DNA from: JAIBJN01 sp963775395
GTDB taxonomy: Bacteria; Actinomycetota; Thermoleophilia; Gaiellales; Gaiellaceae
DNA length: 64,000 bases
NCBI GenBank assembly: GCA_963775395.1
Contig: CAVZIX010000007.1
Location: 1 to 64,000 of the forward strand
Direction: 5' to 3'
Shown one piece after another: positions 1-8,004 of this stretch (its first letter is position 1; each line of letters begins with the position of its first letter). The translations under genes and the position numbers were made by a program. Under the pieces are notes generated by a model that was given only the letters and a program-made list of their open reading frames with translations, did no database searches and was not told where the DNA came from.

Positions 1-1416
1 GATCTGCTTCGTCTCCGTGAGGGCGTCGATCATCCAGCCCGCGAGCTCGCGGCCCGCGCCGGAGGATTTCGCGCCCCCGAACGGTGCGAGCTGGTCCCAG
101 TAGTTCGTCGTCTCGTTGATGTGCACCGTGCCGTGGCGGAGCTCCTCGGCCGCGCGCCAGGCGTCGTGGAGCGACTTCGTGAACACGGACGCGGTCAGTC
201 CGTACTCGGTCTCGTTGGCGATCTCGAGCGCCTCGTCGAGGGTGGAGAAGGTGATGATCGGGGCCACCGGCCCGAAGGTCTCCTCCTGGGCGATCCGCAT
301 GTCGCTCGTGACGCCGTCGACGATCGTCGGCTCGTGGAACTGGCCATCGTGGCCGCCGCCGAGCACGATCGTCGCGCCTTTGGCGGTCGCGTCCTGAAGG
401 TGTTCCTGCGTCCGCGTCAGCACCTCCGGCGTGCACATCGGGCCCATGTCCGTTGCCTCGTCGAGCGGGTCGCCGACGCGGAGCGCCTTCGTCCGCTCCG
501 TCAGCGCCTCGACGAACTCGTCCTTCACTGACTCGTGGACGAGAATGCGCTCGGCGGCGGTGCAGCACTGACCGGCGAGGTAGAAGCAGCCGACGATGGC
601 GGCGTCGGCTGCCTTCTCGATGTTCGCGTCGGCGAGGACGATCTGCGGGCCGTTACCGCCCAGCTCGAGCACCCGATTCTTGAGGGCGGCGTCGCGGGCG
701 ACCTGCTCGCCGGTGTTGGTCGAGCCGGTGAAGACCACCGAGCCGACGTCCGGATGGCGCACGAGGTGCGAGCCGACGTCGCCGCGGCCGTGGACGACGT
801 TGAGCGTCCCGGCCGGGAAGCCGGCGTCGTGGATGACCTCGGCGAACATGTTCGCGCAGAGCGGCGCGTGCTCGGACGGCTTCCAGACAGCAGTGCAGCC
901 CACGGCGAGGCCGTAGACGATCGGGATCCCGGCGATGTCGACGGGGAAGTTCCAGGGCGTGACCGCCGCCACGACGCCGATCGGCTCCTGCGTGACGATG
1001 ATGCGCTTGGCGGTCGAGCGCTCCTGCGTCGAGGGGAGCACCTGGCCGGCGTGGCGCAGAACGTCCTCGGACGCGCGGCGGAAGTGGTCGGCCGTGTACT
1101 CGACCATCTCCTCACGGGACTCGCGGATGGTCTTGCCGACCTCGCGCGTGATCATCTCCGCAATCTCCTCGGAGCGCTCCATGCAGATGGTGAACGCCGC
1201 CCGGCAGAGCTCGACGCGCTCGAGGAGCGAGACCTTTCGCCAGGTCTGGAACGCCTCCGCCGCAGCGGCGACGGCCTTGTCGACCTGGGCCGGCGTCGAT
1301 GCTGCAACCGTCCCGAGCAGCTCGCCCGACGCCGGGCTCGTGACCTCGATCTCCTCGCCGCCTCCGGGGATCCACTCCCCGCCGATGTACGCGTCCTGCC
1401 GGGTCGCAATCGCCAT
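1..1416 (-). CDS. Aldehyde dehydrogenase (3' end off the window)
   Basis: NAD(P)-dependent aldehyde dehydrogenase oxidising an aldehyde to its acid in the cytoplasm; the natural substrate cannot be read from sequence. The 472 visible codons carry the VTPWNFP stretch of the cofactor domain (about residue 153), the general base Glu251 in VLELGGNGP and the nucleophile Cys285 in AGQCCTAAER. The family is about 480-500 residues long, so only a short C-terminal tail is missing. The ATG at 1414-1416 follows a GGAGGGG ribosome site. The gene diverges from the amino-acid permease at 1618, which suggests linked control of uptake and oxidation (inference). The doubled Cys of the active site also occurs in the aldehyde dehydrogenase at 59953-61413. 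Confidence 0.93.
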   Translation of the reverse strand, partial: MAIATRQDAYIGGEWIPGGGEEIEVTSPASGELLGTVAASTPAQVDKAVAAAAEAFQTWRKVSLLERVELCRAAFTICMERSEEIAEMITREVGKTIRESREEMVEYTADHFRRASEDVLRHAGQVLPSTQERSTAKRIIVTQEPIGVVAAVTPWNFPVDIAGIPIVYGLAVGCTAVWKPSEHAPLCANMFAEVIHDAGFPAGTLNVVHGRGDVGSHLVRHPDVGSVVFTGSTNTGEQVARDAALKNRVLELGGNGPQIVLADANIEKAADAAIVGCFYLAGQCCTAAERILVHESVKDEFVEALTERTKALRVGDPLDEATDMGPMCTPEVLTRTQEHLQDATAKGATIVLGGGHDGQFHEPTIVDGVTSDMRIAQEETFGPVAPIITFSTLDEALEIANETEYGLTASVFTKSLHDAWRAAEELRHGTVHINETTNYWDQLAPFGGAKSSGAGRELAGWMIDALTETKQI

Positions 1417-1617
1417 CTTGCCCCTCCTTCGGACAGTTTCGTTGCAGTCTCGCACGCCGCGAGGCCTATTGAAGTCGCCTCCGCCGAGTGGTACCGTCGC
1501 GCATCCCCGTGCCGGGAACGCGCCGCAATGTGGTGAGGACCGCTCGCAACGAGCGATCCGACGTGCCGTTTACAGTCCCGAACCGGCTAGGGCGTCTCTC
1601 GATTCAGAGGAGGGTGC

Positions 1618-3198
1618 ATGGCTGAAGTTGCAGTAGACGAACGACGTCTCCTCAAGACGATCCGCTGGTGGGACGGCTTCGTCATCGGTCTCGCCAACCC
1701 GGGCTTCCTGCTCATCGGCCTGTGGGGCTCGATCCTCGCGCTCGGAGGCACGCCCGCGATCATCCTCTGGATCATCTCGGCCCTCATCGGCGCGCTTCAG
1801 GCCTACATCTACTGCGAGCCGGCCGCCATGTTCCCGGACAAGCCGGGAGGCCTGTCGGTCTACGCACGCGAGGGCTGGCGCAAGCACTTCTCCTTCGCGG
1901 GCCCGATCGCAGTCTTCGGCTACTGGTTTGCGTGGTCGAGCGTGCTCGCAATCTACGGCAGCCTGATCGGGTACCTGCTCATCGCCGAGTTCGGCGCTGA
2001 CAGCTACTTCGCAACCACGACCTGGGACCCGCCGATCATCTACTCCCCGCTCGGCTGGCCACAGCTGATCGGCGTCGCCTGCATCGTGCTCTGCTGGATC
2101 GTCAACCTCCGCGGCATGCGTCCGGCCGTCGGGCTCAGCTACCTCGTCGGGGCCCTGATGATCTTCCCGATCCTCGTGATCGCCATCGGCGGCTTCGTCA
2201 CCGGCGACTTCCAGAACCACGAGGTCAACTCGAACTTCATCGCGGCGAACGTCGAGTTCTACGGTGACTCACCGACGTTCTTCAACCAGTTCGTGATGGT
2301 CATGGTCTGGATGTACATCCTCGGCTGGTCGACCTACGGGCCAGAGGCCGGAGCGACGTTCGCGCCCGAGTACAAGGACACGGCCAACGACACCCGGAAG
2401 GCGCTTGCCTCCGTGGGAGCGCTCAATGTCTTCCTGTCGATCCTGCTCCCGATCGTTGTGCTCGGGACGATCGGCTACGACACCCTCTTCGCCGACACGA
2501 CCGGTGTCGTCTGGCTCACCGACGTCGTCAACTCGATCGCCGGCGAAGGGTTCGGGAAGTTCCTCGTCGTCTGTCTCTGCGGTGGCCTGCTGCTCTCCAT
2601 GAACACGGCCACGATGGACGGCTCGCGGGCGCTCTACGCGCTCTCCGAGGAGAAGATGACGATCAAGCAGCTCGGCACCCTCAACAAGCACAACGTGCCC
2701 GGCCGGGCGATGACCGTCGACATGCTGCTGAACATCTTCCTGCTTCTCATGTTCCAGAACATCTACTTCATCCTCGCGGCGGGCAATCTCGGGTACATGC
2801 TCTCGCACGTGATCGCCCTCTCAGGGATCTTGCTGTTGCGACGCGACCGTGCCAACTGGCCACGTCCGATCAAGTTGGGAAAGGTCTGGATGTGGCTGGC
2901 GGGGATCTTCTGCGCCGCAAACGCGATCTTCATCATCTTCGGGGTGTATGGGCTCAAGTACACGGGCTACGGCTTCGACTACCTGAGCGAGGAATACGCC
3001 GCGGGCACGGCCAGCCCGACGGAGCGCGTGCCCTGGATCATCATCGTCGGCGTCCTCGTGCTGGCTGCCGGCGTCATCGGCTACATCATCGCCCAGAAGC
3101 AGTGGGGCAAGCCGGTGCGCTGGAAGGATCCAAGCGACGAGCAGCCGACGCAGGAGGCGATCGACGGCGCAGCCGCCGTCGCCGCCCGCGCCCGCTAG
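1618..3198 (+). CDS. APC-superfamily amino-acid/polyamine permease
   Basis: Integral membrane transporter of about 526 residues with roughly twelve hydrophobic segments, starting with the IGLANPGFLLIGLWGSI stretch of helix 1, where APC proteins bind substrate through a broken helix rich in Gly. The C-terminus is charged and cytoplasmic. It probably imports an amino acid or amine with protons or sodium; the substrate is not predictable. The ATG is preceded by GAGGAGGG a few bases upstream. A strong hairpin follows the stop codon, so it is probably a single-gene transcript, although a zinc-ribbon gene and a USP gene follow closely. A second APC permease at 32587-34146 also sits beside a USP gene. 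Confidence 0.9.
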   Translation: MAEVAVDERRLLKTIRWWDGFVIGLANPGFLLIGLWGSILALGGTPAIILWIISALIGALQAYIYCEPAAMFPDKPGGLSVYAREGWRKHFSFAGPIAVFGYWFAWSSVLAIYGSLIGYLLIAEFGADSYFATTTWDPPIIYSPLGWPQLIGVACIVLCWIVNLRGMRPAVGLSYLVGALMIFPILVIAIGGFVTGDFQNHEVNSNFIAANVEFYGDSPTFFNQFVMVMVWMYILGWSTYGPEAGATFAPEYKDTANDTRKALASVGALNVFLSILLPIVVLGTIGYDTLFADTTGVVWLTDVVNSIAGEGFGKFLVVCLCGGLLLSMNTATMDGSRALYALSEEKMTIKQLGTLNKHNVPGRAMTVDMLLNIFLLLMFQNIYFILAAGNLGYMLSHVIALSGILLLRRDRANWPRPIKLGKVWMWLAGIFCAANAIFIIFGVYGLKYTGYGFDYLSEEYAAGTASPTERVPWIIIVGVLVLAAGVIGYIIAQKQWGKPVRWKDPSDEQPTQEAIDGAAAVAARAR

Positions 3199-3217
3199 CC
3201 AAAAGCCAAATCGACCT

Positions 3218-3245
3218 GGAGAGGGCGGGGAAACCCGCCCTCTCC
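3218..3245 (+). terminator. Hairpin terminator after the permease
   Basis: A perfect 12-bp stem (3218-3229 with 3234-3245) closed by a GAAA tetraloop lies 20 bases after the permease stop codon. There is no long T-run after it, which is common in GC-rich actinobacteria. It should separate the permease transcript from the next gene. Confidence 0.75.
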
Positions 3246-3277
3246 GCTTCCGGGGTCTAGAATCGGCGGAGAGGTTC

Positions 3278-3634
3278 GTGGCGATTCCAATCACCGTTCG
3301 ATGCGAGTGCGGCGAGACCCACTCCGCGAAGCTCGGGGAGACGGTCGAGTGCTCGTGCGGCCGTAGCTACGACACGTCGCAGGTCTCCGAGAGCAACTTC
3401 CCCCAGGTGCGGGCGCACCAGGCCAAGGCGAGGCTCTACGTGCGCGTGGGGGCGATCTTCCTCATCGTGACCGGCGTCGTCTCGTTCTTCCTCTGGGGCG
3501 TCTGGGGCGCGGCGGTCACCGTGCCCATCGCCGGCATGCTCTGGTTCTGGTACATCCGCCGCTGGTTCATGCGGCGGTACGTGGTCTCCCCCGGCGAGCT
3601 GCCGACACTCGAGCTGGAGGCGAGCCGGAAATGA
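3278..3634 (+). CDS. Small membrane protein with N-terminal zinc-ribbon-like motif
   Basis: Protein of 118 residues that I do not recognise by family. Residues 8-30 contain paired cysteines (RCECGETHS and VECSCGRSY) that could bind zinc. Two hydrophobic segments follow (about 56-72 and 75-92), then a basic stretch and a short acidic tail. The topology suggests a cytoplasmic metal-binding head on a membrane hairpin. The GTG start has GGCGGAGAGG upstream, and a TAGAAT box lies 14 bases before it. The stop codon overlaps the ATG of the following USP gene (ATGA), so the two are translationally coupled and may act together. Confidence 0.75.
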   Translation: MAIPITVRCECGETHSAKLGETVECSCGRSYDTSQVSESNFPQVRAHQAKARLYVRVGAIFLIVTGVVSFFLWGVWGAAVTVPIAGMLWFWYIRRWFMRRYVVSPGELPTLELEASRK

Positions 3635-4098
3635 CGGGCGGGACGCTCGACCGGGTTGCGCCGCCGCCCGCGGCGACCACCGGCCGGCGCGTCAAGCCCG
3701 TGATGCTGCTGACGTTGAACGTGGAGCTCGAGGAGCCGGCGGTCAAGTTCGCGATCGAGTCGGCGGGAGAGACCGGCGCCGAGCTGTGGATCTGCGACGC
3801 CATTCCCCTCGAGTACCGCAACTACGTCGGCCACGTCGCCCGTCAGTACGCGGAGCAGATCATTCGCAAGCATCTCGACGCCGTCGCCCGCCGGGCGCGG
3901 GAGTCCGGCGTTCGCACGACGCAGGTCGCGTTCCATAGCCCTCGGCCGGTGAAGGTCGCTCTCGAGGTCGCGCAGGAGGAGGAGATCGGGCTCCTCGTCT
4001 TCGGGGCGGACCGCAAGGAGTTGGGGAAGCGCTACTTCCGCAAGGCGGTCAAGCGCATCCGCGCGGACGCGCCCTGCCTCGTCTGGATCGACGAATAG
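3631..4098 (+). CDS. Universal stress protein-like protein, divergent
   Basis: Protein of 155 residues with the alternating beta/alpha pattern of a single UspA domain (VMLLTLNVELEEPAVKFAIES at the start, LLVFGADRKELGKR near the end). The usual ATP-binding signature G-x2-G-x9-G-(S/T) is not intact: after the first glycine the stretch reads GADRKELGKRYFRK, so it may not bind ATP. It overlaps the upstream membrane-protein gene by four bases. USP proteins often sit next to permeases and modulate them, which fits the permease two genes upstream (inference). A GC-rich hairpin (about 4098-4119) follows the stop. Confidence 0.8.
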   Translation: MTGGTLDRVAPPPAATTGRRVKPVMLLTLNVELEEPAVKFAIESAGETGAELWICDAIPLEYRNYVGHVARQYAEQIIRKHLDAVARRARESGVRTTQVAFHSPRPVKVALEVAQEEEIGLLVFGADRKELGKRYFRKAVKRIRADAPCLVWIDE

Positions 4099-4190
4099 CA
4101 CCCCGCTAGCGGCGGGTGCTGCTTGCGCGCCTGCCGCAAACGCTGGGAGAATGCCCGCTTCCGGCTCTGCTCCAAAGGAGGCATCGCGAG

Positions 4191-6311
4191 ATGGCGCGCG
4201 ACCCCAAGCACGACATCCTGTTCGAGCCCATCCAGATCGGCCCGAAGACGATGAAGAATCGCTTCTACCAGATCCCCCATTGCAACGGGTTCGGGTCGGA
4301 GAAGCCCATGAGCCAGGCGTACTTCCGGGCCATGAAGGCCGAGGGCGGCTACGCGGCGGTGTGCACGGAGTACTGCTCGATCCACCCCGAGTCCGACGAC
4401 ACCCATCGCGTCTCGGCGCGCCTGTGGGACGACGACGACATCAAGAACCTCGGGTTCATGTGCGACATGCTCCACGAGCACGGGGCGCTCGCCGCCGCCG
4501 AGCTCTGGTACGGCGGCCCGCACGCTCCCTGCATGGAGACGCGCTGCGTCCCGCGCGCGCCCTCGCAGATCCCGAGCGACTTCGAGCACCTCACGTACCC
4601 GAAGGAGATGGACAAGGACGACATCCGGATGGTCCAGGGCTTCTACGTCGAGGCCGCGAAGCGCGCCCGCGAGGCCGGGTTCGACATCGTCTACGTCTAC
4701 GGATCGCACTCCTACCTCCCGCAGCAGTTCCTGACGCCGTACTACAACCGGCGCACCGACGAGTACGGCGGGTCGTTCGAGAACCGCGCCCGCTTCTGGC
4801 GCGAGACGATCGAGCAGGTCCGCGACGCTGTAGGCGACGACTGCGCGATCGCCGTCCGCATGTCGACCGACATGTTCATGGGCGAGGCCGGAACCCAGCT
4901 CGAGCGGGACTGCCTCCCCTTCGTCGAGATGTGCGACGAGATCGTGGACGTCTGGGACATCAACGTCTCCGGCATCTCCGAGTGGGGCGAGGACGCGACC
5001 CCGTCCCGCTTCTACGAGTCCGGGCGCATGCTCCCGTGGCAGAAGGCGGTCAAGGGCGTCGCCAAGAAGCCGGTGCTCGGCGTCGGCCGCTTCACGAACC
5101 CCGACCTGATGGTCGAGGCCATCGAATCCGGCTCGCTCGACATCATCGCCACCTGTCGCCCGTCCATCTCGGACCCGTGGCTGCCGCGCAAGATCGACGA
5201 GGGCCGGCTGGACGACATCCGCGAGTGCATCGGCTGCAACATCTGCATCTCCCGCTGGGAGATCGGCGGCCCGCCGCTCATCTGCACCCAGAACGCGACC
5301 GCCGGCGAGGAGTACCGCCGCGGCTGGCATCCAGAGAAGTTCGACGAGGCCAAGAACGCCGACAACGACGTGCTCGTCGTCGGCGCCGGCCCGGCCGGGA
5401 TGGAGTGCGCGATGGTACTGGGCAAGCGCGGCATGCGCCGCGTCCACCTCGTCGAGGCGAAGGACGACATGGGCGGGATCATGCGCTGGATCCCGCAGCT
5501 TCCCGGCCTGGGCGAGTGGGCCCGCGTCGTCAACTACCGCAAGATCCAGATCGACAAGCTCAAGAACGTCGAGTTCATCCCGAACACGCAGCTCGACGCC
5601 GCCGGGGTCAAGGAGTACGGCGCCGAGATCGTGATCGTCGCGACCGGCGGCTACTGGGCGACCGACGGCCTCAACGGCTGTACCCACGACACGATCCCGG
5701 GCGCCGACTCGAGCCTCCCGTGGCAGCTCACGCCCGAGCAGATCATGGACGAGGGCAAGGAGGTGCCCGGCGAGCGCGTGGTCATTCTCGACAACGACGG
5801 GTACTACATGGGCGTCTCACTCGCCGAGAAGCTCGCGAGCGAGGGCAAGAAGGTCACGCTCATGACGCACCTCGGCCACATCGCGCCCTACATGCACTTC
5901 ACGCTCGAGGCGCCGAACCAGCACCGGATCCTGCACAGGCTCGGGGTCGAGATCGTCACGTACCACATGCCGACGAAGTTCGAGGAGGGCCGCGTCCTCG
6001 CCAGCCACGTCTACGACGAGCACGGCCACGAGCACGAGTTCGAGGCCGACGCCGTCGTGCTCGTCACGCAGCGCCGCTCGAACGAGGCGCTCTACCGCGA
6101 GCTCAAGGACACGGTGGGCCTCGACGCCCTCACGTCCGAGGGCATCTCCGGCTTCTACCGGATCGGGGACTGCGAGGCGCCGCGGCTGACCGCCGACGCG
6201 ATCTTCTCGGGCCACCGCCTGGCACGCGAGATCGACACGGATGACCCCGAGACGCCGCTGCCCTTCAAGCGCGAGCGGCGGGTGGTCGAGCGCGAGGCGC
6301 TCGCGGTTTGA
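4191..6311 (+). CDS. tmd: Trimethylamine dehydrogenase (6-S-cysteinyl-FMN, 4Fe-4S)
   Basis: Oxidatively demethylates trimethylamine to dimethylamine and formaldehyde and passes electrons to ETF. The 706 residues comprise an FMN TIM barrel of the old-yellow-enzyme type, a 4Fe-4S site and an ADP-binding Rossmann domain (VVGAGPAGMECAM). Numbered without the first Met, as recalled for the Methylophilus enzyme, it keeps Cys30 for covalent FMN (FYQIPHC), the substrate bowl Tyr60/Trp264/Trp355, the catalytic Tyr169/His172/Asp267 and the cluster motif CIGCNICISRW plus a later Cys. Tyr60, Ser74 and Trp105 match trimethylamine rather than dimethylamine dehydrogenase. An in-frame ATG at 4116 exists, but AAAGGAGG nine bases before 4191 and the family N-terminus ARDPKHDILFEP fix this start. 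A weak promoter (TTGCGC, 18 bases, GAGAAT) lies upstream at 4123-4152. The stop overlaps the TTG start of etfB. Confidence 0.95.
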   Translation: MARDPKHDILFEPIQIGPKTMKNRFYQIPHCNGFGSEKPMSQAYFRAMKAEGGYAAVCTEYCSIHPESDDTHRVSARLWDDDDIKNLGFMCDMLHEHGALAAAELWYGGPHAPCMETRCVPRAPSQIPSDFEHLTYPKEMDKDDIRMVQGFYVEAAKRAREAGFDIVYVYGSHSYLPQQFLTPYYNRRTDEYGGSFENRARFWRETIEQVRDAVGDDCAIAVRMSTDMFMGEAGTQLERDCLPFVEMCDEIVDVWDINVSGISEWGEDATPSRFYESGRMLPWQKAVKGVAKKPVLGVGRFTNPDLMVEAIESGSLDIIATCRPSISDPWLPRKIDEGRLDDIRECIGCNICISRWEIGGPPLICTQNATAGEEYRRGWHPEKFDEAKNADNDVLVVGAGPAGMECAMVLGKRGMRRVHLVEAKDDMGGIMRWIPQLPGLGEWARVVNYRKIQIDKLKNVEFIPNTQLDAAGVKEYGAEIVIVATGGYWATDGLNGCTHDTIPGADSSLPWQLTPEQIMDEGKEVPGERVVILDNDGYYMGVSLAEKLASEGKKVTLMTHLGHIAPYMHFTLEAPNQHRILHRLGVEIVTYHMPTKFEEGRVLASHVYDEHGHEHEFEADAVVLVTQRRSNEALYRELKDTVGLDALTSEGISGFYRIGDCEAPRLTADAIFSGHRLAREIDTDDPETPLPFKRERRVVEREALAV

Positions 6312-7068
6312 AGATCGTCGTCTGCGTCAAGCAGGTAGGAGCACTCGGGGACGAAGTCGAGTTCACCGACGACGAGCGGGACGTCGATCCCGACTACCTC
6401 GACTACGCGCTCAACGAGTGGGACTCCTACGCGACCGAGGAAGCGCTCAAGCTCCGCGAAGCGGCCGGCGACGGCGAGGTCGTCGCGGTCACCGTCGGGG
6501 ACGAGGACACCGAGGACGCGATGCGCCGCGCGCTCGCCATGGGCGCCGACCGCGGCGTGCGGATCTGGTCGGACGAGCTCGTCGGCGCCGACCCGATCAC
6601 CGTCGCGCGCGCTCGGCGGACGTCGTGCGGAGCGAGAGCCCCGACCTCGTCCTCGCGGGCGTGCAGTCGAGCGACGCCGTCCAGGCGGCGACGGGCGCCG
6701 CGCTCGCAGAGCTCCTCGACCTCCCGAGGGTCGCCGTCGTGACCAAGCTCGAGCTGGGGAACGGGACAGCGACCGTCCAGCGCGAGCTCGAGGGCGGCCT
6801 CGTCGACGTCGTCGAGGTGGACACGCCCGCCGTCCTCACGATCCAGACCGGGATCAACGAACCTCGCTACGCGACGCTGCGAGCGATCAAGCAGGCGGAG
6901 CAGAAGGAGATCGAGGTGCGCGAGCCGGGCGATCTCGGCACGCCGGCCTCCCGGGTGCGGAGGATGTTCGTCCCGCCCAAGGGCGAGGGCGCCGAGATGC
7001 TCGACGGCGACGCGCCCGCGGTCGCGCAGCGGATCAAGGAGCTCGTGGACGAGAGGATGACGGCATGA
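6308..7068 (+). pseudogene. etfB: Electron transfer flavoprotein beta subunit, reading frame interrupted
   Basis: EtfB pairs with EtfA, binds AMP and accepts electrons from flavin dehydrogenases, here plainly the trimethylamine dehydrogenase. The N-terminal part (KIVVCVKQVGALGDEVEF to GADPITVARA) reads in one frame. The C-terminal part (ADVVRSESPDLVLAGVQSSD to the end) reads in another. The frames would join after loss of one base near 6611-6616, where GCTCG stands in place of an expected six bases. The joined protein has the usual length of about 253 residues. The start is TTG, overlapping the upstream stop as TTGA. Codon use is normal on both sides and etfA has a similar break, so a sequencing or assembly error in GC repeats is at least as likely as true decay. 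Confidence 0.85.
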
Positions 7069-8004
7069 GCGTCCTCGTGGTCGCCGAGCACATCCGGGGC
7101 GAGCTGCGCCCGGTCACGCTCGAGCTGATCAGCGCCGCGAAGTCGCTGGGCGGGCCGGTCGCGGTGGCCGTGATCGCCAAGGATCCCGCCGCCTTCACCG
7201 ACGCGGTCAACGTCGAGGGCGTGGACGAGATCCTCACCGTCCAGGTCGAGCAGGACGAGTTCGAGAACGACGTCTACCAGGCGCGCCGTCGAGCAGCTGA
7301 TCGCCGAGCGCGGCCCGCGCGCGGTCCTGCTCGGCTTCACCGTCGGCTCGATGGGCTACGGGCCCGCGCTCGCCGCCAAGCTCGGACTCGGCTTTGCCTC
7401 CGACGTCTTCGCCGTGCGTGAGGAGGACGGCGGGCTCGTCGCCGAGCGCTCCTTCTACGGCGCCAAGGTCAACGGCGAGCTGGAGTTTCCCGGGCACGAC
7501 ACCGTCGTCCTCCTCCTGCGCCCCACCTCGTGGCCGCCCGCCGAGGGCGCCGGCTCAGCCTCCGTGACGGCCGTCGAGACGCCGGCGACAACCTCGCGCG
7601 CGCGGCACAAGGACTGGGTCGAGGCCCAGGCCGGGGACGTCGACATCACGACCGCCGACTTCCTCCTCTCGGTCGGGCGCGGGATCGGCGACAAGGAGAA
7701 CCTGGAGCAGTTCGAGGAGCTCGCCGACGCGATGGGCGCGACGCTCTCCTCGTCGCGGCCCCTGGTCGACGCCGGCTGGATGCCGAGCGCCCGCCAGGTC
7801 GGCCAGTCAGGGAAGACCGTGAAGCCGAAGGTCTACCTCGCCCTCGGCATCTCCGGCGCGGTCCAGCACCTCGCCGGGATGAAGACGAGCGGCACGATCA
7901 TCGCGGTCAACAACGACCCCGAGGCTGCGATCTTCAACGTGGCGCACTACGGCGCCGTCGCGGATCTCTTCGAGGTCGCAGAGGAGCTGGAAAAGCTCTA
8001 CTGA
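7065..8004 (+). pseudogene. etfA: Electron transfer flavoprotein alpha subunit, reading frame interrupted
   Basis: EtfA carries the FAD of the ETF heterodimer. Residues 1-72 (SVLVVAEHIRGELRPVTLEL onward to ENDVYQA) are in one frame. The rest, from AVEQLIAERGPRAVLLGFTV, is in the next frame, because one extra base appears near 7281-7284. The C-terminal FAD domain is complete and typical, with KVYLALGISGAVQHLAGM and IIAVNNDPEAAIFNVAHYG. It starts with an ATG that overlaps the etfB stop, and ends in TGATG with the Fe-S gene. Two one-base breaks in neighbouring, otherwise well-conserved genes suggest base-calling errors; if real, the trimethylamine pathway would lack its ETF. Confidence 0.87.

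Noticed and set aside
1541..1555. CGCTCG-CAA-CGAGCG inverted repeat upstream of the permease at 1618 as an operator
   Set aside because: Six-base arms with a three-base loop are expected by chance in GC-rich DNA and there is no clear promoter box beside it.
4032..5687. Long minus-strand open frame opposite the trimethylamine dehydrogenase
   Set aside because: GC-rich third positions leave the opposite strand free of stops; the translation is low-complexity Arg/Val/Asp-rich and the plus strand has a fully conserved enzyme.
7530..8003. N-terminal extension of the Fe-S oxidoreductase
   Set aside because: The extension is an Arg-rich shadow of etfA; the ATG at 8004 in a TGATG junction gives the proper membrane-helix start.
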